NCBI RefSeq assembly: GCF_020819595.1
Contig: NZ_JAJHNP010000022.1
Location: forward strand, 1-64,000
DNA: 64,000 nucleotides
Reading direction: 5' to 3'
Origin: Streptomyces barringtoniae
GTDB lineage: Bacteria > Actinomycetota > Actinomycetes > Streptomycetales > Streptomycetaceae
How positions within the stretch are numbered: the stretch's first letter is position 1; each line of letters begins with the position of its first letter. A program made the translations under genes and the position numbers. Below, one piece after another: positions 8,641-17,435 of this stretch. Under the pieces are notes generated by a model that was not told the DNA's origin, made no database searches, and saw nothing but the letters and a program-made list of their open reading frames with translations.

Positions 8641-10149
8641 GTGGACCTGGCTCTGGCGCCGGAGACACTGGCGCGCTGGCAGTTCGGCATCACCACCGTC
8701 TACCACTTCCTGTTCGTCCCGCTGACCATCTCCCTGGCCGCTCTCACGGCCGGGCTGCAGACGGCCTGGGTGCGCACGGAGAAGGAGAAGTACCTCAGGG
8801 CGACGAAGTTCTGGGGCAAGCTCTTCCTGATCAACATTGCGATGGGCGTGGTCACGGGCATCGTGCAGGAGTTCCAGTTCGGCATGAACTGGTCGGACTA
8901 CTCCCGCTTCGTCGGTGACATCTTCGGCGCCCCGCTCGCCTTCGAGGCGCTGATCGCGTTCTTCTTCGAGTCCACCTTCATCGGCCTGTGGATCTTCGGC
9001 TGGGACAAGCTCCCCAAGAAGATCCACCTGGCCTGCATCTGGATGGTCTCGATCGGCACGATCCTGTCGGCGTATTTCATCCTCGCGGCCAACTCCTGGA
9101 TGCAGCATCCGGTCGGCTACAGGATCAACAAGGCGAAGGGGCGCGCCGAGCTGACCGACTTCTGGGCGGTGCTGACCCAGAACACCGCGCTCAGCCAGGC
9201 CTTCCACACGCTGTCCGCGGCCTTCCTGACCGGTGGCGCCTTCATGGTGGGCATCGCCGCCTATCACCTGGCCCGCAAGAAGCACATCCGCGAGATGAAG
9301 ACCTCGCTGCGGCTGGGCCTGGTGACCGTGGTCATCGCCGGTCTGCTCACCGCGATCAGCGGCGACACGCTCGGCAAGGTCATGTTCAAGCAGCAGCCGA
9401 TGAAGATGGCCGCGGCCGAGGCGCTGTGGGACGGCCAGAAGCCGGCACCGTTCTCGATCTTCGCCTACGGCGATGTGGAGAAGGGCCACAACACGGTGGC
9501 CATCGAGATCCCAGGGCTGCTGTCCTTCCTTGCCGACGACTCCTTCAGCTCGTACGTCCCGGGCATCAACGACGTCAACAAGGCCGAACAGCACAAGTTC
9601 GGCCCGGGCGACTACCGGCCCAACATCCCGGTCGCCTTCTGGGGCTTCCGCTGGATGATCGGCTTCGGCATGGCCTCCTTCGCCATCGGCCTGGCCGGGC
9701 TGTGGCTGACCCGCAAGAAGTTCATGCTGCCGCAGCATCTGCGGGTCGGCGAGGACGAGGTGCCGCATCTGGTGCTGTTCCAGAACAAGGCGCTCAGCCC
9801 GAAGCTCACGCACTGGTTCTGGCGCATCGCGACCTGGACCCTGGCCTTCCCGCTGATCGCCAACTCCTGGGGCTGGATCTTCACCGAGATGGGCCGCCAG
9901 CCATGGGTCGTGTACGGCGTTCTGCAGACCCGGCACGCGGTCTCCCCCGGTGTCTCCCAGGGCGAGGTCCTCACCTCGATGATCGTCTTCACCTCGCTGT
10001 ACGCGATCCTCGCCGTCGTCGAGGTCCAGCTGCTCGCGAAGTACGTCAAGGCCGGCCCGCCCGAGCTGACCGAGGCCGACCTCAACCCGCCCACGAAGAT
10101 CGGCGGCGAAACCCGTGACGCCGACAAGCCGATGGCCTTCTCGTACTAG
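8641..10149 (+). CDS. cydA: cytochrome bd ubiquinol/menaquinol oxidase subunit I
   Basis: Subunit I of the high-affinity terminal oxidase, a 502-residue multi-helix membrane protein that carries haems b558, b595 and d and oxidises quinol. Typical early sequence is LARWQFGITTVYHFLFVPLT, which contains a haem-ligand histidine, and the Q-loop region is of the short type. Later conserved parts include GWIFTEMGRQPW. The GTG at 8641 is preceded by AAGGAG nine bases upstream; earlier in-frame codons add non-conserved sequence. It is first in cydA-cydB-cydCD and lies behind a Rex operator, so it is induced when oxygen limitation raises NADH. Confidence 0.97.
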   Translation: MDLALAPETLARWQFGITTVYHFLFVPLTISLAALTAGLQTAWVRTEKEKYLRATKFWGKLFLINIAMGVVTGIVQEFQFGMNWSDYSRFVGDIFGAPLAFEALIAFFFESTFIGLWIFGWDKLPKKIHLACIWMVSIGTILSAYFILAANSWMQHPVGYRINKAKGRAELTDFWAVLTQNTALSQAFHTLSAAFLTGGAFMVGIAAYHLARKKHIREMKTSLRLGLVTVVIAGLLTAISGDTLGKVMFKQQPMKMAAAEALWDGQKPAPFSIFAYGDVEKGHNTVAIEIPGLLSFLADDSFSSYVPGINDVNKAEQHKFGPGDYRPNIPVAFWGFRWMIGFGMASFAIGLAGLWLTRKKFMLPQHLRVGEDEVPHLVLFQNKALSPKLTHWFWRIATWTLAFPLIANSWGWIFTEMGRQPWVVYGVLQTRHAVSPGVSQGEVLTSMIVFTSLYAILAVVEVQLLAKYVKAGPPELTEADLNPPTKIGGETRDADKPMAFSY

Positions 10150-10164
10150 GCCGGGGGAACAGTC

Positions 10165-11184
10165 ATGCAACTTCACGACGTCTGGTTCGTCCTGATCGCC
10201 GTCCTGTGGACCGGCTACTTCTTCCTGGAGGGCTTCGACTTCGGGGTCGGCATCCTCACCAAGCTGCTGGCCCGCAACCGGCCGGAGCGACGGGTGCTGA
10301 TCAACACCATCGGGCCCGTCTGGGACGGCAACGAGGTGTGGCTGCTCACGGCCGGAGGCGCGACCTTCGCCGCGTTCCCCGAGTGGTACGCGACCCTCTT
10401 TTCCGGCTTCTACCTGCCGCTGCTGATCATCCTGGTCTGCCTGATCGTCCGGGGCGTCGCCTTCGAGTACCGGGCCAAGCGGCCCGAGGAGAACTGGCAG
10501 CGCAACTGGGAGACGGCGATCTTCTGGACCTCGCTGATCCCGGCGTTCCTGTGGGGCGTGGCCTTCGGGAACATCGTGCGAGGTGTGAAGATCGACCAGC
10601 ACTTCGAATACGTCGGCAGCTTGGGGGATCTGCTCAACCCCTATGCCCTGCTCGGCGGTCTGGTCACGCTCACCCTGTTCACCTTCCACGGAGCGGTCTT
10701 CACCGCGCTGAAGACCGTGGGGGACATCCGGGTGCGGGCACGGAAGCTGGCTCTGTGGGTCGGTCTCGTCACGGCCGTCGTGGCCGTCGGCTTCCTGCTG
10801 TGGACGCAGGCCGACAGCGGTGACGGCAAGAGCCTGGTGGCGCTCGTCGTGGCGGTCGCCGCCCTGATGGCTGCACTGGTGGCCAACCAGTTCGGGCGTG
10901 AAGGATGGGCGTTCGCGCTTTCCGGCGTCACCATCGTGGCCGCCGTGGCGATGCTCTTCCTGTCGCTCTTCCCGAACGTCATGCCGTCCACGCTCAACGG
11001 GGACTGGAGCCTGACGGTCAGCAACGCCTCGTCGAGCCCCTACACCCTGAAGATCATGACGTGGCTGGCGGCCATCGCCACGCCTCTCGTGGTGCTCTAC
11101 CAGGGCTGGACCTACTGGGTCTTCCGCAAGCGGATCGGCACGCAGCACATCGCTCCCGATGCTGCGGCCGGCGCCACGCACTGA
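10165..11184 (+). CDS. cydB: cytochrome bd oxidase subunit II
   Basis: A 339-residue polytopic membrane protein that starts with the family hallmark WFVLIAVLWTGYFFLEGFDFGVG and contains GPVWDGNEVWLLTAGG. CydB pairs with CydA to form the bd oxidase and is structurally related to it. The ATG has GGGGGAA five bases upstream and lies 15 bp after cydA, so the two are co-transcribed. Confidence 0.97.
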   Translation: MQLHDVWFVLIAVLWTGYFFLEGFDFGVGILTKLLARNRPERRVLINTIGPVWDGNEVWLLTAGGATFAAFPEWYATLFSGFYLPLLIILVCLIVRGVAFEYRAKRPEENWQRNWETAIFWTSLIPAFLWGVAFGNIVRGVKIDQHFEYVGSLGDLLNPYALLGGLVTLTLFTFHGAVFTALKTVGDIRVRARKLALWVGLVTAVVAVGFLLWTQADSGDGKSLVALVVAVAALMAALVANQFGREGWAFALSGVTIVAAVAMLFLSLFPNVMPSTLNGDWSLTVSNASSSPYTLKIMTWLAAIATPLVVLYQGWTYWVFRKRIGTQHIAPDAAAGATH

Positions 11185-11199
11185 GTCCGTCGAGGGTGT

Positions 11200-11213
11200 G
11201 TTTCACGTGAAAC
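11200..11213. other. parS site within a 30-bp perfect palindrome
   Basis: A perfect GTTTCACGTGAAAC is extended on both sides by a further 8 bp of symmetry, making a 30-bp perfect inverted repeat at 11192-11221. It lies 15 bp after the cydB stop codon. Confidence 0.93.
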
Positions 11214-11234
11214 ACACCCTCTGGGCCGAAGGGC

Positions 11235-14200
11235 ATGTTTCACGTGAAACCAATCGATCCACGTCTGCTGCGCTACGCCCGTGCCACGCGTTTCTTCCTC
11301 GTGGCGGTCGTTGCTCTGGGAGTCGTCGGGGCGGGGCTGGTCATCGCCCAGGCGATGCTCATCGCCGAGGTCGTCGTCGGCGCGTTCCAACATGGGCAGT
11401 CCGTTGCTGAACTGCGCACTCCTCTGCTGCTGTTGGCCGCCGTGGCCGTGGGTCGGTCGGTTGTCGCGTGGTTCACCGAACTCGCCGCCCATCGGGCGAG
11501 TGCGGCGGTGAAATCCGAACTGCGCGGACGGCTTCTGGACCGGGCGGCTGCGCTCGGTCCGGGCTGGCTGGCCGGGCAGCGCACCGGTTCGCTGGTGACT
11601 CTGGCCACGCGAGGGGTCGACGCCCTCGACGACTACTTCTCGCGCTATCTGCCGCAGCTCGGGCTCGCGGTGGTCGTGCCGGTGGCTGTGCTGGCGCGGA
11701 TCGTCACCGAGGACTGGGTGTCGGCGGCCATCATCGTCGGTACCCTGCCTCTCATTCCGCTGTTCATGATGTTGATCGGCTGGGCCGCGCAGTCCCGGAT
11801 GGACCGTCAGTGGCGGCTGCTGTCCCGGTTGTCGGGGCACTTCCTGGACGTGGTCGCCGGACTGCCCACGCTGAAGGTGTTCGGGAGGGCCAAGGCGCAG
11901 GCCGAGTCCATCCGCCGCATCACCGGCGAGTACCGGCAGGCCACCCTGCGCACCCTGCGGATCGCCTTCCTCTCCTCCTTCGCGCTGGAGTTGCTCGCCA
12001 CGCTGTCGGTCGCCCTTGTCGCGGTGACGATCGGTATGCGGCTCGTGCACGGTGACATGGATCTGTACATCGGCCTGGTGATCCTCGTGCTGGCGCCCGA
12101 GGCGTACCTTCCGTTGCGGCAGGTCGGCGCGCAGTACCACGCGGCGGCGGAGGGGCTGGCCGCCGCGGAGGAGATCTTCAGCGTGCTGCAGACGCCGGTT
12201 CCGGCGTCCGGTACCGGTGCGGTGCCGTCGGGTGCCATGGCCTTCGAAGGGGTCACTGTTCGCTATCCCGGTCGGTCTGCGGATGCGGTGACGAACGTGT
12301 CGTTCAGCGTCGAGCCCGGTGAGACGGTCGCGCTGGTGGGGCCGAGCGGGGTGGGCAAGTCGACGCTGCTCAACGTGCTGCTCGGGTTCGTCTCGCCCAA
12401 CGAGGGGCGGGTCCGGGTCGGGCAAGCCGATCTTGCGGTGCTCGACCTGGAGGAGTGGCGGTCGAGGATCGCCTGGGTGCCGCAGCGGCCGCACCTGTAC
12501 GCCGGGACCGTCGCGGAGAACGTGCGCCTGGCGCGGCCCGGGGCGGACGATGCTGCCGTACGTCGGGCGCTGCGGGACGCGGGTGCGTTGGAGTTCGTGG
12601 ACGCGTTGCCCGAGGGGGCGGAGACCGTCCTCGGGGAGGACGGGGCCGGGCTGTCGGCGGGGCAGCGGCAGCGGTTGGCTCTTGCCCGCGCCTTTCTCGC
12701 CGACCGGCCCGTGCTGTTGTTGGACGAGCCGACGGCCTCGCTGGACGGGGGGACGGAGGCGGAGGTCGTGACGGCGGTACGGAAGCTTTCGGTGGGCCGT
12801 ACGGTGCTGTTGGTGGTGCACCGGCCGGCCTTGCTGGAGGTGGCGGATCGGGTGGTGCGGCTGGAGAACGGTGGGTTGCCGAGCGCCGAGCTGTCGAGCG
12901 CCCGGAGCTGCGGCCGGCCTGCCGGGGAGCCCGGAACCCTGGGCCCCCGTCCTCACCCACTCGCCACCCGACTCGGTGGGCCGGAGAGTGGTCCGTCGGT
13001 GTCTGGGCTCGGTGGGGTGGAAGGTGGGCCGGAACAGGCTGGGCCGGGGCCGGTGGGGACCGGCTCGTCGGCGTCTCTGCGCGGACAGCCGGAAAGTCGC
13101 TCGGTCGTGCTGGCTTCGGCGCGGTCACGGCGTGCCCTTGCGCGGGTTCGTGCGCTTGCCGGGCCGCGGCGGGGGCGGCTGGTGTTGGCGTTGGTGCTCG
13201 GGAGCCTCGCGCTCGGCAGTGCCGTTGGGCTGATGGCGACCTCGGGATGGCTCATCTCGCGGGCATCGCAGCAGCCTCCGGTGCTGTATCTGATGGTGGC
13301 CGTGACGGCCACGCGGGCCTTCGGTATCGGTCGGGCCGTGTTCCGGTACGCCGAGCGGCTGGTGTCGCACGACGCGGTGCTGCGGATGCTGGCCGACACC
13401 CGGGTCGCGGTCTACCGGCGTCTGGAGCGACTGGCGCCGGCAGGGCTGCGGACCGCCCGGCGCGGCGATCTGCTGACCCGGCTGGTGGCGGACGTGGACG
13501 AACTCCAGGACTACTGGCTGCGCTGGCTGCTGCCCGCGTCGGTCGCCGTCGCCGTCTCCGTTGCGACCGTCGGCTTCACGGCATGGCTGCTCCCCGAGGC
13601 GGGCGCCGCCCTCGCCGCGGGTCTCGTGGCAGCCGGTGTCGGCGTCCCGCTCGTCACCGCGACCGCGGCCCGCCGGACCGAGCGACGGCTGGCCCCGGCT
13701 CGGGGCGCCCTCGCCACCCGCGTCACCGACCTGCTCACCGGCACCGCAGAGCTGACCGTCGCCGGCGCGCTGCCCGCCCGTACGGACGCCGCCCGGCGAG
13801 CCGACGGGGCCCTCACCCGGATCGCCTCGCGCGCCGCCGCCGTGACCGCGCTCGGCGACGGTCTCACCGCGCTGATCTCCGGCCTGACCGTCACGGCGGC
13901 GGCGCTGTGCGGCGCCCAGGCGGTGGCCGCGGGCCGGCTCGGCGGCGTGGCGATGGCCGTGGTGGTCCTCACTCCTCTGGCCGCCTTCGAGGCCGTACTC
14001 GGGCTGCCGCTCGCCGTACGCCACCGGCAGCGGGTGCGGCGCAGCGCCGAGCGCGTCTACGAGGTGCTGGACGATCCGGAGCCTGTCCGCGAGCCGGAGC
14101 GGCCCCGGCAGGCGCCCGCCTCGCCGTTCCCAGTGGTGGTCAAGGGGCTGGCCGCGCGGTACGAGGGGCAGCGGCGCCAGGCGCTGGCCGGCTTCGATCT

Positions 14201-14876
14201 CACCCTGGAGGAAGGACGGCGGATCGCGGTGGTCGGGGCGTCCGGCGCCGGCAAGTCGACCCTCGCCCAGGTGCTGCTGCGCTTCCTCGACCCGCAGGAG
14301 GGCTCGTACACGCTCGCCGGTGTGGACGCGTACGCGCTGGCCGGTGACGACGTACGGCGGCTCGTCGGACTGTGCGCGCAGGATGCGCACCTCTTCGACA
14401 GCTCGGTGCGCGAGAACCTGCTGCTGGCCAGGAAGGACGCCACCGAGGCCGATCTGCGCAGTGCGCTGGACCGGGCCCGGCTGCTGGACTGGGTGGACGG
14501 GTTGCCCGACGGCCTGGACACGCTGGTCGGCGAGCACGGGGCCCGGCTGTCCGGCGGTCAGCGGCAGCGGCTGGCGCTGGCCCGCGCCCTGCTGGCCGAC
14601 TTCCCCGTTCTGGTGCTCGACGAGCCCGCCGAGCATCTGGACCTGCCGACCGCCGACGCACTGACCGCCGACCTGCTGGCCGCCACCCAGGACCGTACGA
14701 CGCTGCTGATCACGCACCGGCTGGCGGGACTGGAGGCGGTGGACGAGGTGGTCGTGCTCGACGCGGGCCGGGTGGTGCAGCGGGGAAGCTACGCGGATCT
14801 GCTCGCGGTGGACGGGCCGCTGCGGGCGCTCGCGCGGCGGGAGGCTGAGGCGGAGTCGCTGGTCGGAGCGCGGTGA
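11235..14876 (+). CDS. cydCD: fused CydD-CydC thiol-reductant ABC exporter
   Basis: A 1,213-residue fusion of two ABC half-transporters that exports cysteine/glutathione-type reductants needed to assemble cytochrome bd. Half one has a membrane domain, then Walker A GPSGVGKST (about 369), signature LSAGQRQ (about 473) and Walker B LLLDEPTASLD. A Pro/Gly/Ser-rich linker of about 70 residues follows. Half two has its own membrane domain, GASGAGKST (about 1001), LSGGQRQ and VLVLDEPAEHLD. The ATG at 11235 has AAGGG only one base away. The GTG at 11244 has the same AAGGG ten bases upstream and may be the true start. It is co-transcribed with cydAB. Confidence 0.95.
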   Translation: MFHVKPIDPRLLRYARATRFFLVAVVALGVVGAGLVIAQAMLIAEVVVGAFQHGQSVAELRTPLLLLAAVAVGRSVVAWFTELAAHRASAAVKSELRGRLLDRAAALGPGWLAGQRTGSLVTLATRGVDALDDYFSRYLPQLGLAVVVPVAVLARIVTEDWVSAAIIVGTLPLIPLFMMLIGWAAQSRMDRQWRLLSRLSGHFLDVVAGLPTLKVFGRAKAQAESIRRITGEYRQATLRTLRIAFLSSFALELLATLSVALVAVTIGMRLVHGDMDLYIGLVILVLAPEAYLPLRQVGAQYHAAAEGLAAAEEIFSVLQTPVPASGTGAVPSGAMAFEGVTVRYPGRSADAVTNVSFSVEPGETVALVGPSGVGKSTLLNVLLGFVSPNEGRVRVGQADLAVLDLEEWRSRIAWVPQRPHLYAGTVAENVRLARPGADDAAVRRALRDAGALEFVDALPEGAETVLGEDGAGLSAGQRQRLALARAFLADRPVLLLDEPTASLDGGTEAEVVTAVRKLSVGRTVLLVVHRPALLEVADRVVRLENGGLPSAELSSARSCGRPAGEPGTLGPRPHPLATRLGGPESGPSVSGLGGVEGGPEQAGPGPVGTGSSASLRGQPESRSVVLASARSRRALARVRALAGPRRGRLVLALVLGSLALGSAVGLMATSGWLISRASQQPPVLYLMVAVTATRAFGIGRAVFRYAERLVSHDAVLRMLADTRVAVYRRLERLAPAGLRTARRGDLLTRLVADVDELQDYWLRWLLPASVAVAVSVATVGFTAWLLPEAGAALAAGLVAAGVGVPLVTATAARRTERRLAPARGALATRVTDLLTGTAELTVAGALPARTDAARRADGALTRIASRAAAVTALGDGLTALISGLTVTAAALCGAQAVAAGRLGGVAMAVVVLTPLAAFEAVLGLPLAVRHRQRVRRSAERVYEVLDDPEPVREPERPRQAPASPFPVVVKGLAARYEGQRRQALAGFDLTLEEGRRIAVVGASGAGKSTLAQVLLRFLDPQEGSYTLAGVDAYALAGDDVRRLVGLCAQDAHLFDSSVRENLLLARKDATEADLRSALDRARLLDWVDGLPDGLDTLVGEHGARLSGGQRQRLALARALLADFPVLVLDEPAEHLDLPTADALTADLLAATQDRTTLLITHRLAGLEAVDEVVVLDAGRVVQRGSYADLLAVDGPLRALARREAEAESLVGAR
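11237..11250. other. parS site overlapping the start of cydCD
   Basis: A second perfect GTTTCACGTGAAAC lies 37 bp after the preceding one. It overlaps the ATG at 11235 and encodes residues 2-5 of CydCD, so the start region is fixed by ParB-site sequence as well as by translation. Confidence 0.93.
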
Positions 14877-14894
14877 CCGTCACTCCGGTCACCG
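14871..14894. terminator. hairpin at end of cydCD
   Basis: CGGTGACCG and CGGTCACCG form a perfect 9-bp stem around a 6-base loop and overlap the cydCD stop codon. It lies between cydCD and the convergent HAD gene. There is no U-tract, as is common in Streptomyces. Confidence 0.6.
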
Positions 14895-14919
14895 GCTCCG
14901 CCCGTATCAGAGGGGTGTT

Positions 14920-15807
14920 TCAGAAGCGGTCGGCGAGCAGTTGCTCGATCACGATCGCGACGCCGTCCTCGTTGTTGGCGACCGTACGGCCGGACGCGGC
15001 GGCGATGACGTCCGGGTGGGCGTTGCCCATCGCGTACGACTGGCCGGCCCAGGTCAGCATCTCGACGTCGTTGGGCATGTCGCCGAACGCGACGACCTCC
15101 TCGTGCGAGATGCCGCGCTCGGCGCAGCACAGGGCGAGCGTGCTGGCCTTGGAGACGTCGGGGCCGCTCAGTTCCAGCAGGGCGCTGGGGCTGGAGCGGG
15201 TGACGTTGGCGCGGTCACCGATCGCGAGCCGGGCGAGGGTGAGGAAGGCGTCCGGGTCGAGGTCCGGGTGGTAGGCCAGGATCTTGAGCACGGGCTGGTC
15301 GGCGTCCGGGCCGTCGGGGGCGAGGAGGTGCTCGGCGGGCAGGAGGTTGTCCGGTATCTCCATGTGCAGCTTGGGATAGTCCGGCTCCTGGTGGAAGCCG
15401 TAGGTCTGCTCCACCGCGAACACCGTGCCGGGCGCCGCCCTGCGCAGCAGCCGTACGGCGTCCAGGGCGTTCCCGCGCGCCAACTCGCGGACCTTCACGA
15501 AGCGGTGGGCGCCGGGGCCGCCGTGCAGGTCGACCACGGCGGCGCCGTTGCCGCAGATCGCCAGGCCGTGGCCGTGGACGTGGTCGCTGACGACGTCCAT
15601 CCAGCGGGCCGGACGGCCGGTGACGAAGAAGACCTCGATGCCCGCGTCCTCGGCGGCGGCCAGCGCGGCCACGGTCCGCGGGGAGACCGACTTGTCGTCG
15701 CGCAGCAGGGTGCCGTCGAGGTCGGTGGCGATCAACCGTGGCCGTACGGCGGCGGACGGGGTCCCGGGCTGTCTGGTCGCTGAGGTCACCCGGTCATTCT
15801 CGCGCAT
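14920..15807 (-). CDS. HAD superfamily phosphatase (Cof type)
   Basis: A 295-residue Cof/YbjI-type HAD hydrolase. Motif I is DLDGTLLRDD (catalytic aspartates), motif II is FVTGRP and motif IV is GDMPNDVEML, with the large type-II cap between. Such enzymes dephosphorylate sugar phosphates, FMN or PLP; the substrate is not predictable. I chose the ATG at 15807; the GTG six codons on is an alternative. A second member of the same family lies at 25370-26170. Confidence 0.9.
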   Translation of the reverse strand: MRENDRVTSATRQPGTPSAAVRPRLIATDLDGTLLRDDKSVSPRTVAALAAAEDAGIEVFFVTGRPARWMDVVSDHVHGHGLAICGNGAAVVDLHGGPGAHRFVKVRELARGNALDAVRLLRRAAPGTVFAVEQTYGFHQEPDYPKLHMEIPDNLLPAEHLLAPDGPDADQPVLKILAYHPDLDPDAFLTLARLAIGDRANVTRSSPSALLELSGPDVSKASTLALCCAERGISHEEVVAFGDMPNDVEMLTWAGQSYAMGNAHPDVIAAASGRTVANNEDGVAIVIEQLLADRF

Positions 15808-15879
15808 ATGCCCGCACGACCGTGCGGAACTCCGCACAGATGAGACACAGATGACGTCCGGCCCTTGCTGCGGCGCCGG

Positions 15880-16782
15880 TCAGTCCAGCTGGGCGGCGGC
15901 TTCCATGGCGATCTGCTCGAAGACCTTCTCGTCCGCGGCGAAGTCGGAGTCCGGGATGGGCCAGTGGATCACGATCTCGGTGAAGCCCAGCTCCCGGTGT
16001 CGACCGGCGAAGTCCACGAAGGCGTCCAGGGACTGAAGCGGCCGGGCGCGGTCCGGGGTGAAGCCCGTGAGCAGGGTCTTCTCCAGGCCGGCCGTGTCCC
16101 GCCCGGCGTCCGCGCAGGCCTCGGACAGCTTGGCGAGCTGCCCGCGCAGGGCCTCGACGGACTGCTCCGGGGTGCCGTTCTCGTACAGCTTCGGGTCGCC
16201 GGTGGTCACCCACGCCTGGCCGTGCCGCGCGGCGAGGCTGAGACCGCGCGGTCCGGTGGCCGCCACCGCGAACGGCAGCCGGGGCCGCTGCACGCAGCCC
16301 GGGATGTTCCGGGCCTCGTGCGCCGCGTAGAAGCGGCCCTCGTGCGTCACCGCGTCCTCGGTGAGGAGCCGGTCCAGCAGCGGCACGAACTCGGCGAACC
16401 GGTCGGCGCGCTCGCGCGGGCTCCATGGCTCCTGGCCGAGGGCGGTGGCGTCGAAGCCGGTGCCGCCGGCGCCGATGCCGAGGGTGATCCGGCCGCCGGA
16501 GATGTCGTCGAGGGAGATCAGTTCCTTGGCGAGGGTCACCGGGTGCCGGAAGTTCGGCGAGGTCACCAGCGTGCCGAGGCGCAGCCGCTCGGTGGCGGCA
16601 GCGGCGGCGGTCAGCGTGGGGAGCGCGCCGAACCACGGGCCGTCACGGAAGCTGCGCCAGGACAGATGGTCGTAGGTGTACGCGGTGTGGAAGCCGAGCT
16701 GCTCGGCCCGCACCCAGGCCGAACGGCCGCCCTCGCTCCAGCGGCGGTACGGCAGGATCACGGTGCTCAGACGCAGACTCAT
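15880..16782 (-). CDS. LLM-class flavin/F420-dependent oxidoreductase
   Basis: A 300-residue luciferase-like TIM-barrel protein. Features are the N-terminal MSLRLSTVILPYRRW, the TYDHLSWR segment, GTLVTSPNFRHPVTLAKE, and the cofactor-binding GRITLGIGAGGTGFD. Members use reduced FMN or F420 to act on diverse substrates; F420 is common in actinobacteria, but the choice is unresolved here. The ATG at 16782 lacks an obvious ribosome binding site, so a leaderless transcript is possible. Confidence 0.88.
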   Translation of the reverse strand: MSLRLSTVILPYRRWSEGGRSAWVRAEQLGFHTAYTYDHLSWRSFRDGPWFGALPTLTAAAAATERLRLGTLVTSPNFRHPVTLAKELISLDDISGGRITLGIGAGGTGFDATALGQEPWSPRERADRFAEFVPLLDRLLTEDAVTHEGRFYAAHEARNIPGCVQRPRLPFAVAATGPRGLSLAARHGQAWVTTGDPKLYENGTPEQSVEALRGQLAKLSEACADAGRDTAGLEKTLLTGFTPDRARPLQSLDAFVDFAGRHRELGFTEIVIHWPIPDSDFAADEKVFEQIAMEAAAQLD

Positions 16783-16886
16783 GCGTCCGAGGGTAAGCGG
16801 ACCGACTGACAAGGGACCAAACGGTCACCTCACGCGGTTGCTCGGCCACGCGCTGAGCAGGACCGTCCCGGCGTCCGCCGGCACCT

Positions 16887-17435
16887 TCAGCGCGGGCCCG
16901 GAAACCGCAGGTAGCGCGGGGGGACGGCCTCGGTCAGCCAGACGCCGTTGGCGCTGACGCGGAAGACGTGGCCGTCGCGGTGCATGGCTCCGGCGTCGAC
17001 CGTGAGCACCACGGGGCGGCCGCGCCGAGCGCCGACCCGGGTGGCGGTCTCGCGGTCGGCGGAGAGGTGGACGTCGTGCCGGCTCATGGGCCTGAGGCCC
17101 TCCGCCCGGATCGCGTCGAGGTTGCGGGCCACGGTGCCGTGGTAGAGGTGCGGCGGCGGGGTCGCCGGGGGCAGGCCGAGCTCGACCTCGATGCTGTGGC
17201 CCTGGCTGGCGCGGATGCGGCTGCCTTCGATCGCGAAGCGACGTTTGTCGTTGGCGGCCACCACGTGGTCCAGTTCCTCGCGTGTGAACGGGAAGCCGTG
17301 GGCGGCGGCCGCGGCGATCAGCGTGTCGATCTCGACCCAGCCGCCCTGATCCAGGGTGAGCCCGATGCGCTCCGGCTGGTGCCGCAGGTGTTTCGAGAGG
17401 TACTTCGACACCTTCACGGTGCGTCTTTCGTCCAT
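16887..17435 (-). CDS. kptA: RNA 2'-phosphotransferase Tpt1/KptA
   Basis: A 182-residue member of the KptA/Tpt1 family, which moves an internal RNA 2'-phosphate onto NAD+ to give ADP-ribose cyclic phosphate. The N-terminal winged-helix lobe begins VSKYLSKHLRHQPE, which carries the conserved RH pair. The NAD-binding lobe has RASQGHS, LYHGTVARNLDAI and HLSADRETATRVG. In yeast the enzyme finishes tRNA splicing; the bacterial role is unknown. The ATG at 17435 gives the normal family length. A cluster of DnaA boxes lies directly upstream. Confidence 0.93.
   Translation of the reverse strand: MDERRTVKVSKYLSKHLRHQPERIGLTLDQGGWVEIDTLIAAAAAHGFPFTREELDHVVAANDKRRFAIEGSRIRASQGHSIEVELGLPPATPPPHLYHGTVARNLDAIRAEGLRPMSRHDVHLSADRETATRVGARRGRPVVLTVDAGAMHRDGHVFRVSANGVWLTEAVPPRYLRFPGPR

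Noticed and set aside
8058..8668. Alternative 199-codon minus-strand gene overlapping the cyclophilin-like frame
   Set aside because: Runs through the cydA promoter and Rex operator and lacks family similarity; the 124-residue frame has it.
8554..11181. 875-codon open frame antisense to cydA and cydB
   Set aside because: It mirrors two clearly identified genes, has His/Asp/Gln-rich shadow composition and no ribosome binding site.
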